Source of the DNA: Acidobacteriota bacterium
GTDB lineage: Bacteria > Acidobacteriota > Vicinamibacteria > Vicinamibacterales > SCN-69-37
Direction of reading: 5' to 3'
DNA: 64,000 nt
Assembly: GCA_016716905.1 (NCBI GenBank)
Contig: JADJUS010000003.1
Coordinates: 186,001 to 250,000 of the forward strand
Part shown: piece after piece, positions 8,020 to 16,035 of the stretch
How positions within the stretch are numbered: position 1 is the stretch's first letter
How the letters are laid out: the number at the start of each line of letters is the position of its first letter
Translations under genes and position numbers: made by a program
The notes under the pieces: model-generated
What the model saw: the letters and a program-made list of their open reading frames with translations, nothing else
Database searches by the model: none
What the model was told of the DNA's origin: nothing

Positions 8020-8463
8020 ATGTCAGACCGAATGTTGAGGAGAACACCCGTAGTTGTGCGATGGGCCGTGCTGGGCGCATCGCTCGTTGTCGGAGCGTGC
8101 GGCAGCAAGTCGCCGACAGCGCCAACCGAGCCAACACCCGTGCCGCCACCCGGCGCGACCGTTGCCATGGTGGCTGAAGGCAAGACCTTGTTCCGCCAGG
8201 GCAGTTGCGCGCAATGCCACGGCCAGAACGGTACGGGCGGCGCGTTTGGTCCGCCACTCAATGACTCCATCTACCTGCACAATTCCGGCAGTTTCGAGGA
8301 GACGATTGACATCATCACGACCGGGGTGCCTGCAGACAAACTGCTCAGTCCCAGCAGCTTCGTGAACTTCCCGATGTTCCCCCGCGGCAACATGCTCCTG
8401 ACCGACGCGCAACTACGGTCGGTGGCGGCGTATGTCTGGACGCTCAGTCATCCGCAGGGCTAG
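8020..8463 (+). CDS. Lipoprotein c-type cytochrome, monohaem
   Basis: 147 residues. A lipobox-like VVGAC (Cys27) follows a short hydrophobic segment, so the protein is probably lipid-anchored in the periplasm. A Pro/Thr linker leads to one haem-c site, C63-A-Q-C66-H67. The surrounding pattern is class I: AEGKTLFRQGSCAQCHGQNG. A later Met in FPMFPRGNM is a plausible distal ligand, and the domain ends in the helix DAQLRSVAAYVWTL. It converges on an operon encoding a Rieske protein and two membrane proteins, so it may exchange electrons with them. The 275 bp upstream hold no recognisable gene. Confidence 0.88.
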   Translation: MSDRMLRRTPVVVRWAVLGASLVVGACGSKSPTAPTEPTPVPPPGATVAMVAEGKTLFRQGSCAQCHGQNGTGGAFGPPLNDSIYLHNSGSFEETIDIITTGVPADKLLSPSSFVNFPMFPRGNMLLTDAQLRSVAAYVWTLSHPQG

Positions 8464-8510
8464 GGTCCAGGGTCCAGGGTCCAGGGTCCAGGGTCCAGAG
8501 TCCGGGGTCC
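8463..8510. repeat. Heptamer tandem repeat (GGGTCCA)n, intergenic
   Basis: About seven tandem units of GGGTCCA, with GAGTCCG as a variant near the right end, fill the whole gap between the convergent cytochrome c and Rieske genes and touch both stop codons. A longer relative lies at 14728-14838. Fragments of the same type occur inside the two PD40 kinase genes. Confidence 0.85.
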
Positions 8511-8986
8511 TAAACGAGGACAGTTGCACTGGTCCATTCGGCCGGGTGCAGGTCGGACCGAAATACCTGGTCGAGCCGTACGATGACCTGGGTGCCGTCG
8601 CGGCGAATCGGGAAGCGGTCGAGATTCCGTGTGGCGCGGCCCGAGTGGTAGGCCCCTTCGGGCGTGTAGATGGAGTCGTGTTTCGTGCACTGAAATCGCG
8701 CGGCTTTGGTCACCCATTTCACAGCGGCCTGCTCGTGCGGGCATGCCAGTGCGCACGCAAACACACGTCCGTGCAGGCGCACCACGATGGCTGAGGATTG
8801 CCGATCGATGGTGACACTGTCGCCGGAGGGAATGGGAAACGCGCGCTCCTGGCCGGCGTGTGTGCTGTCAACGATCGTGAAGCGGAGCGCCCGGAGTTCG
8901 ATCGGCCGCAGCACACACGCCGCCATCGTGGCGCCAAGACATCCACCCGCCGACCCGAGGAACGCACGGCGTGAGTGGTCAGACAT
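8510..8986 (-). CDS. Rieske [2Fe-2S] protein with Tat-type signal
   Basis: 158 residues. The N-terminus SDHSRRAFLGSAGGCLG is a twin-arginine signal, as is usual for Rieske proteins exported folded. The cluster ligands are visible as C82-P-H84 and C100-T-K-H103, separated by about 15 residues; the second loop continues HDSIYTPEGAYHSG. No catalytic domain is attached, so it is an electron-transfer subunit or a small ferredoxin-like Rieske protein. A longer frame to 9199 exists, but it is antisense-like Arg/Ser/Trp-rich sequence. The chosen ATG overlaps the end of the preceding membrane-protein gene by 8 bp, indicating one transcript with it. Confidence 0.85.
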   Translation of the reverse strand: MSDHSRRAFLGSAGGCLGATMAACVLRPIELRALRFTIVDSTHAGQERAFPIPSGDSVTIDRQSSAIVVRLHGRVFACALACPHEQAAVKWVTKAARFQCTKHDSIYTPEGAYHSGRATRNLDRFPIRRDGTQVIVRLDQVFRSDLHPAEWTSATVLV

Positions 8987-9449
8987 TGCGCAGCAGCGCT
9001 CCAAGGAACGTGACCGCCACCCAAAGTGCCAGCGACTGCATCGACGCGGTGCGCACGGGCGCCCAGCGCGACGGTCGACCCGTGCGGGCCGCGCGCTCGG
9101 CCTTCGCCAGTCGCGAACCGTTGGACACGAGCCACGCAACCAGGAGCATCTTGATCCAGAAGACAGGTGACAAGAGGTAGGTGTCGATGTTGGCGGCAAA
9201 CAGCAGCACGCCGCTGATGGTCATTGAGGTGAGTCCTGCCACCACGACATGGTGAACGCCGCGAATGGCGCGCAACTGCCGCTCATCCCCCGGCGATGCC
9301 AGCAGCGTCAGCCGGTCCGCGGCCACCGCACAGCCTCCGCCCACCAGCAGTCCGCCTACGTGGGCGCAGAGGACGGCCGTGCGCACGGCCGCTGACTGCG
9401 CATAGATGTCGTTCCATCCTTCAAGCACAGGGCGCCTACCGGTTGCCAA
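8979..9449 (-). CDS. Four-helix membrane protein of a redox operon
   Basis: 156 residues with four predicted membrane segments: AVRTAVLCAHVGGLLVGGGC, IRGVHHVVVAGLTSMTISGV, TYLLSPVFWIKMLLVAWLVS and MQSLALWVAVTFLGALL. Histidines sit in or near the first and second helices (CAHVGG, GVHHVV), a layout seen in b-type cytochromes and copper-resistance-D-like membrane proteins. I cannot name a family. The gene overlaps the preceding one by 14 bp and the Rieske gene by 8 bp, so it is likely the membrane anchor or haem subunit of the same electron-transfer unit. Confidence 0.65.
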   Translation of the reverse strand: MATGRRPVLEGWNDIYAQSAAVRTAVLCAHVGGLLVGGGCAVAADRLTLLASPGDERQLRAIRGVHHVVVAGLTSMTISGVLLFAANIDTYLLSPVFWIKMLLVAWLVSNGSRLAKAERAARTGRPSRWAPVRTASMQSLALWVAVTFLGALLRNV

Positions 9450-9969
9450 ACAGCATCACGGCGTATCCGGCCGTGGCCAGGCCGATCGACGTGAAGGCCA
9501 GTGTGCGATGCCGCGATCGTTGGCCGCCGTAATCGGGTCTGGTGACGTCGGGGCGCTGGAGAGCCGTGGCCAGGAAGCCCGCGTCGGCCGCCATCATCAG
9601 CAGGCCGTGCGCCAGCCGTCGCTTGCGGCCGTTCGGATTCTTGCGGCCTTCGATCAGATTCCACGCGCCAGTCACGGTGTTGGCGGCGAAGAGTCCGCCG
9701 ATGCCCCACGCCACCCGCCCGTGCCATTCCCGTTTGCCCGGTGTGGGTTCGTTGAAGATCGAGCGGCCGATGAGCCCCTGCGTCGTCAGCAGCGGCACCA
9801 TGGCGAGGCTGCCGATTTTGTGGATCTTCGCGCGCGTCCGGTATCCGTCGCTGTAGACAAACGCCGGCGGCGGTGCAGCTGTCTGCGCTGCCACGTTCGC
9901 GTCCGGCCACACGATGGCCAGCAGTAACAGAGCGCCCAAAGTGTGTGTTCTCGAAGTTGGATATGCCAT
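9436..9969 (-). CDS. Cytochrome b561-like membrane protein with signal peptide
   Basis: 177 residues. A signal or anchor helix (LGALLLLAIVWPDANVAAQ) precedes four further hydrophobic helices. Each starts or ends with a histidine: RAKIHKIGSL, REWHGRVAWG, RLAHGLLMMA and RSRHRTLAFT. Four spaced His residues on four helices are what a dihaem b561-type cytochrome needs, which is the main basis for the call. It is the first gene of an overlapping three-gene operon ending in the Rieske protein. The frame is open to 10122, but upstream residues are Arg/His-rich and overlap nothing conserved, so the ATG at 9969 before the signal peptide is preferred. Confidence 0.6.
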   Translation of the reverse strand: MAYPTSRTHTLGALLLLAIVWPDANVAAQTAAPPPAFVYSDGYRTRAKIHKIGSLAMVPLLTTQGLIGRSIFNEPTPGKREWHGRVAWGIGGLFAANTVTGAWNLIEGRKNPNGRKRRLAHGLLMMAADAGFLATALQRPDVTRPDYGGQRSRHRTLAFTSIGLATAGYAVMLFGNR

Positions 9970-10174
9970 GACCTGATGCAGTGCAAGGCACGCGCCATCG
10001 GTGTGTCCTCCGAGGCGGCGCCCGTGGCGGGACGAAACACGCGCGAGTGGGACGAACGCGTGTGTCGTGTGTTCGCCTCTCCGAATTGAGACGACGCGCC
10101 TTCGCCTTCTTGAATGCCACAACCAAAACAGTGGAAGGCCGAATGCGACGACGTTTCATGGCAGAGTGTTTGAC

Positions 10175-11278
10175 ATGCGTGAGTTTCAGTGGCGCACGTT
10201 GTCGGCCGTCGTGCTTGCGATTGGCATCGCCTCCGGCGTGATCGCCAACTTCACGTTGACGCCCGCCGAGGTGGATGCCGGCCGCCGATCGACGGTGCTC
10301 ATCATGAACATGGCGTATTGGGGTTCGTGGGCGTTGCTGATTCCCATCGCAGTGTTTCTGGCGTGGCGCATACGCGCCCGCAACTGGCCGTGGCCGGCGG
10401 CCCTGGTCGCACACGCGCTGGTCGGCGCGTTCCTGGCCATGACCCATCTGGCGGTCTTGTCGACGGCGAACCAAGTGCTCGTCTGGGCCACGCTCGGGTA
10501 CCCGATGACGTGGAGGCGTTTTGCCGTCAGCATCACCTCCACGCCTCGGCTCGCGGTGGAGTGGGAGTTCACGATGTATGCCGCACTGGCGGCGCTGGCT
10601 TACGCAATGGCGCTGCAGGCCGAAGTGCGGCGGCGCGCGGTGTCTGAAGCGCAGTTGGAAACGAGCCTGGCGCAGGCCCGTCTCCTCGCGTTGCAGCGGC
10701 AACTTCAGCCGCACTTCCTGTTCAACACGCTGCATGCGGTGTCTTCGCTGCTCCGGCGCGATCCCGACGCGGCAGAATCCATGATTGAACGCCTGGGTCG
10801 CCTGCTGCGCACGACTCTGCGCGACAGTGCGGCCAACGAGGTCACTCTGGCACAGGATCTGGCGGCGCTCGAGGATTACCTGGCGATCGAATCAGTGCAG
10901 ATGCGCGAACGGTTGAACGTGACGTTTGCCATCGATGCGGTTGCGCTCGAGGCGAGTGTTCCCGTGTTGTTGCTGCAGCCCCTTGTGGAAAACAGCGTGC
11001 GCCATGGATTGCAGCCGCGGGCCCGGGGCGGCAGCGTCCACGTGTCGGCGCGCCGTATCGGCGAGGATTTGTGTTTGCAGGTGCGCGACGACGGGATTGG
11101 CCTGACGCCGAGAGAGCCCCACAGTGCCGGCGTCGGTCTTGCGAATACCCGTGGCCGGCTCGAGCAGTTGTATGGGACCCGCCAGTCGTTTGAGATTGCG
11201 GAACCCTCCAGTGGCGGCGTCACCGTCAGCGTGACCCTGCCGTTCCGAGTGCCCACCCGGGTGGAGGCGACGGCATGA
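10175..11278 (+). CDS. LytS/YpdA-type sensor histidine kinase
   Basis: 367 residues. Four hydrophobic segments occupy the N-terminal 150 residues (for example LSAVVLAIGIASGVIANFTL and WALLIPIAVFLAW). They are followed by the His_kinase domain with LQRQLQPHFLFNTLHAVSS (phospho-acceptor His180) and a HATPase_c region: VPVLLLQPLVENSVRHGLQP (N-box), VRDDGIGL and GVGLANTRGRLEQLYG. No extracellular sensor domain is present, so it probably senses a membrane signal. It overlaps the response-regulator gene by 4 bp. The ATG at 10175 was preferred over an upstream open frame rich in Arg and Cys. Confidence 0.9.
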   Translation: MREFQWRTLSAVVLAIGIASGVIANFTLTPAEVDAGRRSTVLIMNMAYWGSWALLIPIAVFLAWRIRARNWPWPAALVAHALVGAFLAMTHLAVLSTANQVLVWATLGYPMTWRRFAVSITSTPRLAVEWEFTMYAALAALAYAMALQAEVRRRAVSEAQLETSLAQARLLALQRQLQPHFLFNTLHAVSSLLRRDPDAAESMIERLGRLLRTTLRDSAANEVTLAQDLAALEDYLAIESVQMRERLNVTFAIDAVALEASVPVLLLQPLVENSVRHGLQPRARGGSVHVSARRIGEDLCLQVRDDGIGLTPREPHSAGVGLANTRGRLEQLYGTRQSFEIAEPSSGGVTVSVTLPFRVPTRVEATA

Positions 11279-12039
11279 CCACGCTGCGTGTGGTGGTGGT
11301 GGAAGACCAGGCTCCGGCCCGGGAGTACCTGCTCAGCTTGCTGTCGGCGCATGCCGACGTGGAGGTGGTGGCGGTGTGCAACGACGGTCGCGCCGCGATC
11401 GAGGCACTCGCCGCGTGCCGGGCCGATGTGGTGCTCCTGGACATCCAGATGCCCGAATGTAATGGCTTCGACGTGATTCGCGCCGTCGCCCCCGAGCACA
11501 TGCCGCCGGTCATCTTTGTCACCGCGTACGAGGACCATGCGGTGCACGCCTTTGAAGTCCGTGCGCTCGACTACCTGGTGAAGCCGTTTACCCGCGCACG
11601 TGTGGACCAGGCGCTGGCCACCGCCCGGGCGCACACGCATCAGCGGCGGGTCACCGAGGCCGCCGCGCGCCTGGCCGCGCTGGTTGCGCCAACCGCGCCG
11701 ATAGCGCCCGCAGACCGCCTGGCCTTGAAGCGGCGCGAGGGCACGGCATTTGTGGACCCCGGTGAGGTGGAATTCGTGCGCGCGAGTCGCAACGACGTGA
11801 TCCTGTCCACCGGCACCGCCGACTACCGGTATCGCGCCACGCTCACGGAGATGCGTGAAACGCTGGGCGCCATGTTCGTGCAGGTGCACAGGTCGATGCT
11901 CGTGAATTTCGATCACGTACAGCCGGTCATCCTTGTCACTGACGGGACGGTCCGAGTCCGGCTGACAAGCGGCCGGGAGGTCAGGGTGTCGTCGGCGTTT
12001 CGTGCAGACGTCGAGGCGCGCTTGAGGACGCGTGGATAA
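11275..12039 (+). CDS. LytTR-family response regulator
   Basis: 254 residues. The receiver domain (1-120) has acidic residues E10-D11, phospho-acceptor Asp56 in VVLLDIQMP, and Lys103 in YLVKPF. The C-terminal LytTR DNA-binding domain (about 150-250) shows VEFVRASRNDVILSTGTADY, RETLGAMFVQVHRSMLVN and VRLTSGREVRVS. LytTR proteins bind pairs of short direct repeats and commonly control exported products or ABC exporters. It starts within the kinase stop codon (ATGA) and is followed 9 bp later by an ABC exporter, the likely target or partner. Confidence 0.93.
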   Translation: MTTLRVVVVEDQAPAREYLLSLLSAHADVEVVAVCNDGRAAIEALAACRADVVLLDIQMPECNGFDVIRAVAPEHMPPVIFVTAYEDHAVHAFEVRALDYLVKPFTRARVDQALATARAHTHQRRVTEAAARLAALVAPTAPIAPADRLALKRREGTAFVDPGEVEFVRASRNDVILSTGTADYRYRATLTEMRETLGAMFVQVHRSMLVNFDHVQPVILVTDGTVRVRLTSGREVRVSSAFRADVEARLRTRG

Positions 12040-12048
12040 AATGAAGGG

Positions 12049-12783
12049 ATGCCCCCAGCCCTGCGGCTCGCCAACCTCCGGAAGGCCTACGGCGATGTCA
12101 TCGCCGTCAACGGCCTGAATCTCGAGGTACCGGCCGGGCAGTGCTTTGGGCTGCTGGGGCCCAATGGCGCAGGCAAGACCACGACCATCGAGATTTGTGA
12201 GGGACTCACCACGCCCGATTCAGGTGTGGTCGAGGTGCTGGGCCGGACGTGGGCGCGTGATGCAGCGGCGCTGCGCCAGAGGCTCGGGATTCAGCTGCAG
12301 GATACGCAACTCGCCGACAAACTGACGGTCTTTGAGACGGTCCGGCTGTTTCGCAGCTTCTACCACCACGGGCCGGCTCCCGATGACGTCATCGCATTGG
12401 TGCAACTCGAGGAGAAACGCGCGGCGCGGGTGATCGAGTTGTCGGGTGGGCAGAAGCAGCGCCTGGCCCTGGCGTGTGCGCTTGTCGGCGACCCGGAGCT
12501 TCTGTTCCTGGACGAGCCGACCACCGGCCTGGATCCGCAGGCGCGCCGCCAGTTATGGGACCTCATCGATACCTTTCGCAAAGCCGGCAAGACCATCCTG
12601 CTCACCACGCACTACATGGATGAAGCCGAGCGCCTGTGTGACGATTTGGCCATCATGGACCGGGGCCAGGTGATTGCGCGGGGCACACCGCGCGGACTCA
12701 TCGATGCCACAGGCGACGGACTGACCGCCACGCTCGAGGACGTCTTTGTCACGCTGACCGGAAGGCATCTGCGCGATGACTAG
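12049..12783 (+). CDS. ABC exporter ATP-binding subunit
   Basis: 244 residues. Walker A is GPNGAGKT (37-44), the signature LSGGQKQRLALA, and Walker B LLFLDEPTTGLDPQ, followed by the switch His in LLTTHYMDEAERLCDD. The sequence resembles DrrA/CcmA-type ATPases that pair with ABC-2 permeases in drug or polymer export. AAGGG stands just before the ATG. The last 8 bp overlap the permease gene, so the two are translated together, downstream of the LytS/LytTR pair, which probably controls them. Confidence 0.93.
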   Translation: MPPALRLANLRKAYGDVIAVNGLNLEVPAGQCFGLLGPNGAGKTTTIEICEGLTTPDSGVVEVLGRTWARDAAALRQRLGIQLQDTQLADKLTVFETVRLFRSFYHHGPAPDDVIALVQLEEKRAARVIELSGGQKQRLALACALVGDPELLFLDEPTTGLDPQARRQLWDLIDTFRKAGKTILLTTHYMDEAERLCDDLAIMDRGQVIARGTPRGLIDATGDGLTATLEDVFVTLTGRHLRDD

Positions 12784-13810
12784 ACTCGCAGATCATCCGC
12801 TCGTCCAACTCACGCTTGTACGTGTGCGCGAGTTCACGCGCGAACCGGAAGCCGTCTTCTGGTCACTGCTGTTTCCCGTACTCATTACGGTTGGTCTGGG
12901 TATCGCCTTCCAGAGCCGCCCGCCCGACGTCCTGAAAGTGGCCACCACCTCTGCCACCCTCGCATCGTCGCTGCGGTTGGAGCCGGGGCTGGACGTGGTG
13001 CAGCTCGAGCCGGTGGCCGCGGCCCGCCAGTTGGCGATCGGTGGAGTCGTGCTGCTGGCGGAACAGTCGGCGGACGGTCTGGTGACCTACAGATACGACG
13101 ACACGAATCCCGAGAGCCGGACGGCGCGCATGCTGGCCGATCGTGCGATCCAGCGCGGGGCCGGCCGCGCAGATCCTGTGGCCACCACTGACATGCTGGT
13201 CCAGGAGGTGGGTTCGCGTTACGTGGACTTTCTCGTGCCCGGCCTGGTCGGCCTCGGGGTCATGACCAACACGTTGTGGGGCCTGTCATTCTCCATCGTC
13301 GATTCGCGCCGCCGGAAGCTGACGAAACGGTTGATGGCCACGCCCATGTCCCGTGCGCATTACCTGCTGTCGTATTTGGTGTGGCGCCTGCTCGTGCTGG
13401 TGGTGGAAGTGGGCGTGCCCGTCGCGTTTGGCGCGTGGGCGTTTGGGGTGCCGGTCCGGGGCAGCCTCTCCGCGCTTGTCGTGATTTCTGTCGTGGCGTC
13501 GCTGTCGTTCAGTGCCCAGGCGCTGCTGCTCGCCAGCCGCGCACGGACGATCGAGGCGGCGTCAGGTCTGGTCAACCTGATGTCGGTCCCGATGTGGATC
13601 CTGTCAGGCGTCTTCTTCTCGGCACAGCGGTTCCCTGACGCCGTGCAGCCGTTTATCGCCGCGCTGCCGCTGACCGCGCTCAACGATGCGCTGCGCGCTC
13701 ATATGCTGCAGGGCGCGAGTCTGGCGGAGGTGGCGCCGCAACTCGGTGTGCTGGCAGCGTGGCTCGTGATCTGCTTCGCGCTCGCCTTGAGGCTGTTCCG
13801 CTGGCGATGA
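12776..13810 (+). CDS. ABC-2 type transporter permease
   Basis: 344 residues. One N-terminal membrane helix (EAVFWSLLFPVLITVGLGIA) is followed by an extracytoplasmic region of about 130 residues. Five more helices follow, including FLVPGLVGLGVMTNTLWGLS, LLVLVVEVGVPVAFGAWAFG and VNLMSVPMWILSGVFFSAQ, ending in VLAAWLVICFALALRLFRW. This matches ABC2_membrane/DrrB-like permeases with the conserved PMWILSGVFF segment near the last periplasmic loop. It overlaps the ATPase gene by 8 bp. The substrate cannot be inferred. Confidence 0.9.
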   Translation: MTRLADHPLVQLTLVRVREFTREPEAVFWSLLFPVLITVGLGIAFQSRPPDVLKVATTSATLASSLRLEPGLDVVQLEPVAAARQLAIGGVVLLAEQSADGLVTYRYDDTNPESRTARMLADRAIQRGAGRADPVATTDMLVQEVGSRYVDFLVPGLVGLGVMTNTLWGLSFSIVDSRRRKLTKRLMATPMSRAHYLLSYLVWRLLVLVVEVGVPVAFGAWAFGVPVRGSLSALVVISVVASLSFSAQALLLASRARTIEAASGLVNLMSVPMWILSGVFFSAQRFPDAVQPFIAALPLTALNDALRAHMLQGASLAEVAPQLGVLAAWLVICFALALRLFRWR

Positions 13811-13827
13811 CGTCCGTCGGAGCGCAA

Positions 13828-14691
13828 CTACTCCATGACGCTGTGCGAGTACTTGATCCCATCGGCCATACGGCGCAGATAGACGACGCCCTTGGTCTTT
13901 GATCCGTCCGCCACGCCATTGATCGAGAGCTCCACCCACTCGCCACGCGTGCGTCCCGCGGTGACCGTTAGCGCGGTCATGTCCCACACCGGGTCATACG
14001 CCCGTAGCATCGTCCAGAACAGACTTGTGTCGGCCTTGGTGGAACGCATCGCGGGATTGGCAGGCGAGAAACATCTGGTGATAGCCGTCTCGTCTCTTTC
14101 GGCGACGGACGTGCGGCAGGCCTGCAAGGCCTTGGCCTCGGCGCTGGCGGCTGCATTGGCTAGAGGCGCGAGAGGGGCAGGCACGGCGATAGGCACGTCG
14201 AGCGTGATGTTGATCCCCATGCCCTTGCCGGCGTCGTAGCTGCCGGCCGCCACTTTGACCGTGCCGCGCACGTGCCCGGCCTCGATTCGGAGTTTGCTGC
14301 CTTCGAAGACCTCAGGGTTCATGCAGAACGCGCAGCTCACGTTTCCGCCGAGTTCGTATGTGGTGCCCTGGTAGGCGCCGGTCTTGCTGTCTACAAAGAG
14401 ATCGACGTACCCCGCGCCGGCGCGCTGGTCGTTCAGTTCGAATCCGATGTCGATGACGGTCGCCAGCGCCTTCTGATCCAGGGCTCGGCCTGACAAGCGA
14501 ATCCGAATCACCGGGTCGCCGAACTGGCCGACGCCAGGGAACGCGAACGCATCCACCAGCTTCAGCGTCTTGCCACCCTTCGTAATGACTCCCGTTGCGG
14601 AGGCGGCTGGCGCTGCTGACGCGGACAACGCCGCGGATGCGACAACCACCGCGATTGCACCAAGAACGAGACTAGGCAGATGTCGTTTCAT
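13828..14691 (-). CDS. Exported protein of unknown function
   Basis: 287 residues. A signal peptide (RHLPSLVLGAIAVVVASAAL, then SASAAPA) precedes a beta-rich domain. A C-S-C-A-F-C-M segment (NVSCAFCMNPEVF) at about 117-130 might form a disulfide or bind metal. Two further Cys occur (LQACRTSVAERD, ITRCFSPANP). The last 90 residues look like a separate small alpha/beta domain. No family was recognised. The frame extends upstream to 15036, but that extension translates the GGGTCCA repeat tract (WTLDPGP repeats) and is not credible. The ATG at 14691 directly precedes a good signal peptide. Confidence 0.6.
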   Translation of the reverse strand: MKRHLPSLVLGAIAVVVASAALSASAAPAASATGVITKGGKTLKLVDAFAFPGVGQFGDPVIRIRLSGRALDQKALATVIDIGFELNDQRAGAGYVDLFVDSKTGAYQGTTYELGGNVSCAFCMNPEVFEGSKLRIEAGHVRGTVKVAAGSYDAGKGMGINITLDVPIAVPAPLAPLANAAASAEAKALQACRTSVAERDETAITRCFSPANPAMRSTKADTSLFWTMLRAYDPVWDMTALTVTAGRTRGEWVELSINGVADGSKTKGVVYLRRMADGIKYSHSVME

Positions 14692-14727
14692 GATGCGGAT
14701 GCTACCACTCAAGTCCCGGGCCGGGGG

Positions 14728-14838
14728 TCCAGGGTCCAGGGTCCAGGGTCCAGGGTCCAGAGTCCAGAGTCCAGAGTTCGGGGTCCTGGGGTCTAGGGTC
14801 CAGCGTCCGAGGTCCTGAAGTCCTGGGGTCCTGGAGTC
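14728..14838. repeat. Heptamer-type repeat tract (GGGTCCA/GGTCCTG)
   Basis: Four clean GGGTCCA units at the left grade into GAGTCCA, GGGTCCT, GGTCTAG and GAAGTCCTG variants towards the right, in all about 110 bp. It lies in the gap before the creatininase-like gene. Decay from one end suggests expansion by slippage followed by mutation. The same unit fills 8463-8510. Confidence 0.8.
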
Positions 14839-14861
14839 AAGAATGCTCCGTGCCCAGCGTT

Positions 14862-14898
14862 GTCTCTGTGTCTCTGTGTCTCCTGTGATCCGTCGTGA
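14862..14898 (+). repeat. Copy of the dispersed GTGATCCGTCGT tag
   Basis: A pyrimidine-rich CTCTGTGTCTCTGTGTCTCC stretch leads into TGTGATCCGTCGTGA, matching the copies at 4710 and 51129. It lies 56 bp upstream of the creatininase-like start and has no coding role that I can see. Confidence 0.55.
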
Positions 14899-14953
14899 GC
14901 GCCGTCGTGATCTCTCTTGCGACTGCGCCCGCCGATCGGCTAACTTTCGACCC

Positions 14954-15892
14954 ATGAAACACATCACCTCTTTGATCGCGGCCGGACTCTGTCTCGTGGC
15001 CGGTGTTGCCGCTGCCCAGACTCCGCCGCCCACCACACCACCGGCCGCCGCCGGAGGCCGTGGTCAGCGGCCGCCGCAGACGCCCGAACAGCAGGCCGCC
15101 GCCGCTGCGCGCCGCGAGGCTGAGCAGAACGCGCCGCGGCCCATCGAGGCGCTCGACAGCGTCTGGATGGAAGAACTCACGTGGATGGAAGTGCGTGATG
15201 CCATCAAGGGGGGCAAGTCCACGGCACTGATCCTGACCGGCGGTGTGGAATCAAACGGTCCGCACCTGGCCACCGGCAAACATAACTTCGTCCTCAAGGT
15301 CATGGGCGAAGCCATTGCGCGCAAGTTGGGCAACGCCCTCGTCGCGCCCATCGTGACCCTCGAGCCAGGGCGGCCTGACTCGGCGAGGGTTGCGCCCGGC
15401 AGCGTGTTCCTGTCGCAAGAGACGTATCGTGCCGTGCTGACTGATATGGCCACGAGTCTCAAGGGAATGGGGTTCACCACCGTGATCCTGATGGGCGACA
15501 GCGGTGGCAATCAGGGCGGCATGAAAGCCGTGGCTGAAGCACTTACCGTCAAGTACGCCGATGGGCCGACACGCTTCATTTTCATTCCTGAGTACTACGA
15601 CTATTCGTCGGTGCAGAAACTGGTGCAGGCCAGCGGCATCCCCGAGCAGATCACGATCGGTGCGAGCCAGGGTTCCGACGGCCTGCACGAGGAATACGGC
15701 ATCGACGCCTTGATGGCGCTGTACGACCCGAAGACCATCCGCCTTGAGCAGCGCACCAAGGCGGGCCGGGCGACGATCAACGGCGTCAGCCTGTTGCCGC
15801 TCGAGAAGACGCTGGAGATGGCGAAGAAGATCGTCGAACTCCGAACGAAGTTGACTGTGGACGCGATCGCGAAGGCGCTGGCGCCGAAGTAA
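14954..15892 (+). CDS. Exported creatininase-family amidohydrolase
   Basis: 312 residues. A signal peptide (HITSLIAAGLCLVAGVAAAQ) and a Pro/Ala/Gln-rich spacer (to about 60) lead into a creatininase-like domain. Diagnostic stretches are LTWMEVRDAI, LTGGVESNGPHLATGKHNFV, VILMGDSGGNQGGMKAVAEA and SDGLHEEYGIDALMALYDP. Family members hydrolyse cyclic amides such as creatinine using two metal ions held by Glu, His and Asp. Here ESNGPH and the HEEY pair are probable ligands. The signal peptide makes it periplasmic, unlike classical cytosolic creatininase, so the substrate is probably different. It stands alone, with dispersed repeats directly upstream. Confidence 0.8.
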   Translation: MKHITSLIAAGLCLVAGVAAAQTPPPTTPPAAAGGRGQRPPQTPEQQAAAAARREAEQNAPRPIEALDSVWMEELTWMEVRDAIKGGKSTALILTGGVESNGPHLATGKHNFVLKVMGEAIARKLGNALVAPIVTLEPGRPDSARVAPGSVFLSQETYRAVLTDMATSLKGMGFTTVILMGDSGGNQGGMKAVAEALTVKYADGPTRFIFIPEYYDYSSVQKLVQASGIPEQITIGASQGSDGLHEEYGIDALMALYDPKTIRLEQRTKAGRATINGVSLLPLEKTLEMAKKIVELRTKLTVDAIAKALAPK

Positions 15893-16035
15893 GCCCACTT
15901 CGCGCCCGCGGTGATCCATGGAGGCGGCACTCAACCCCGCGCTACTGACGGCCCCCAACACGCCTTCATGGATCTTTCATGGTGAATGACCTTGAACACA
16001 GGCCGGGGCAGACGACGTGATAGCGTCGGCAGACG

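Noticed and set aside
14728..14838. Possible CRISPR array from tandem repeats
   Set aside because: Units are only 7-8 bp with no spacers, the copies decay gradually, and no cas genes are nearby.
13828..15036. Longer minus-strand frame of 402 codons for the exported protein ending at 13828
   Set aside because: The added N-terminal part translates the heptamer repeat tract (WTLDPGP repeats) and lies before a clear signal peptide at 14691, so the longer start is not credible.
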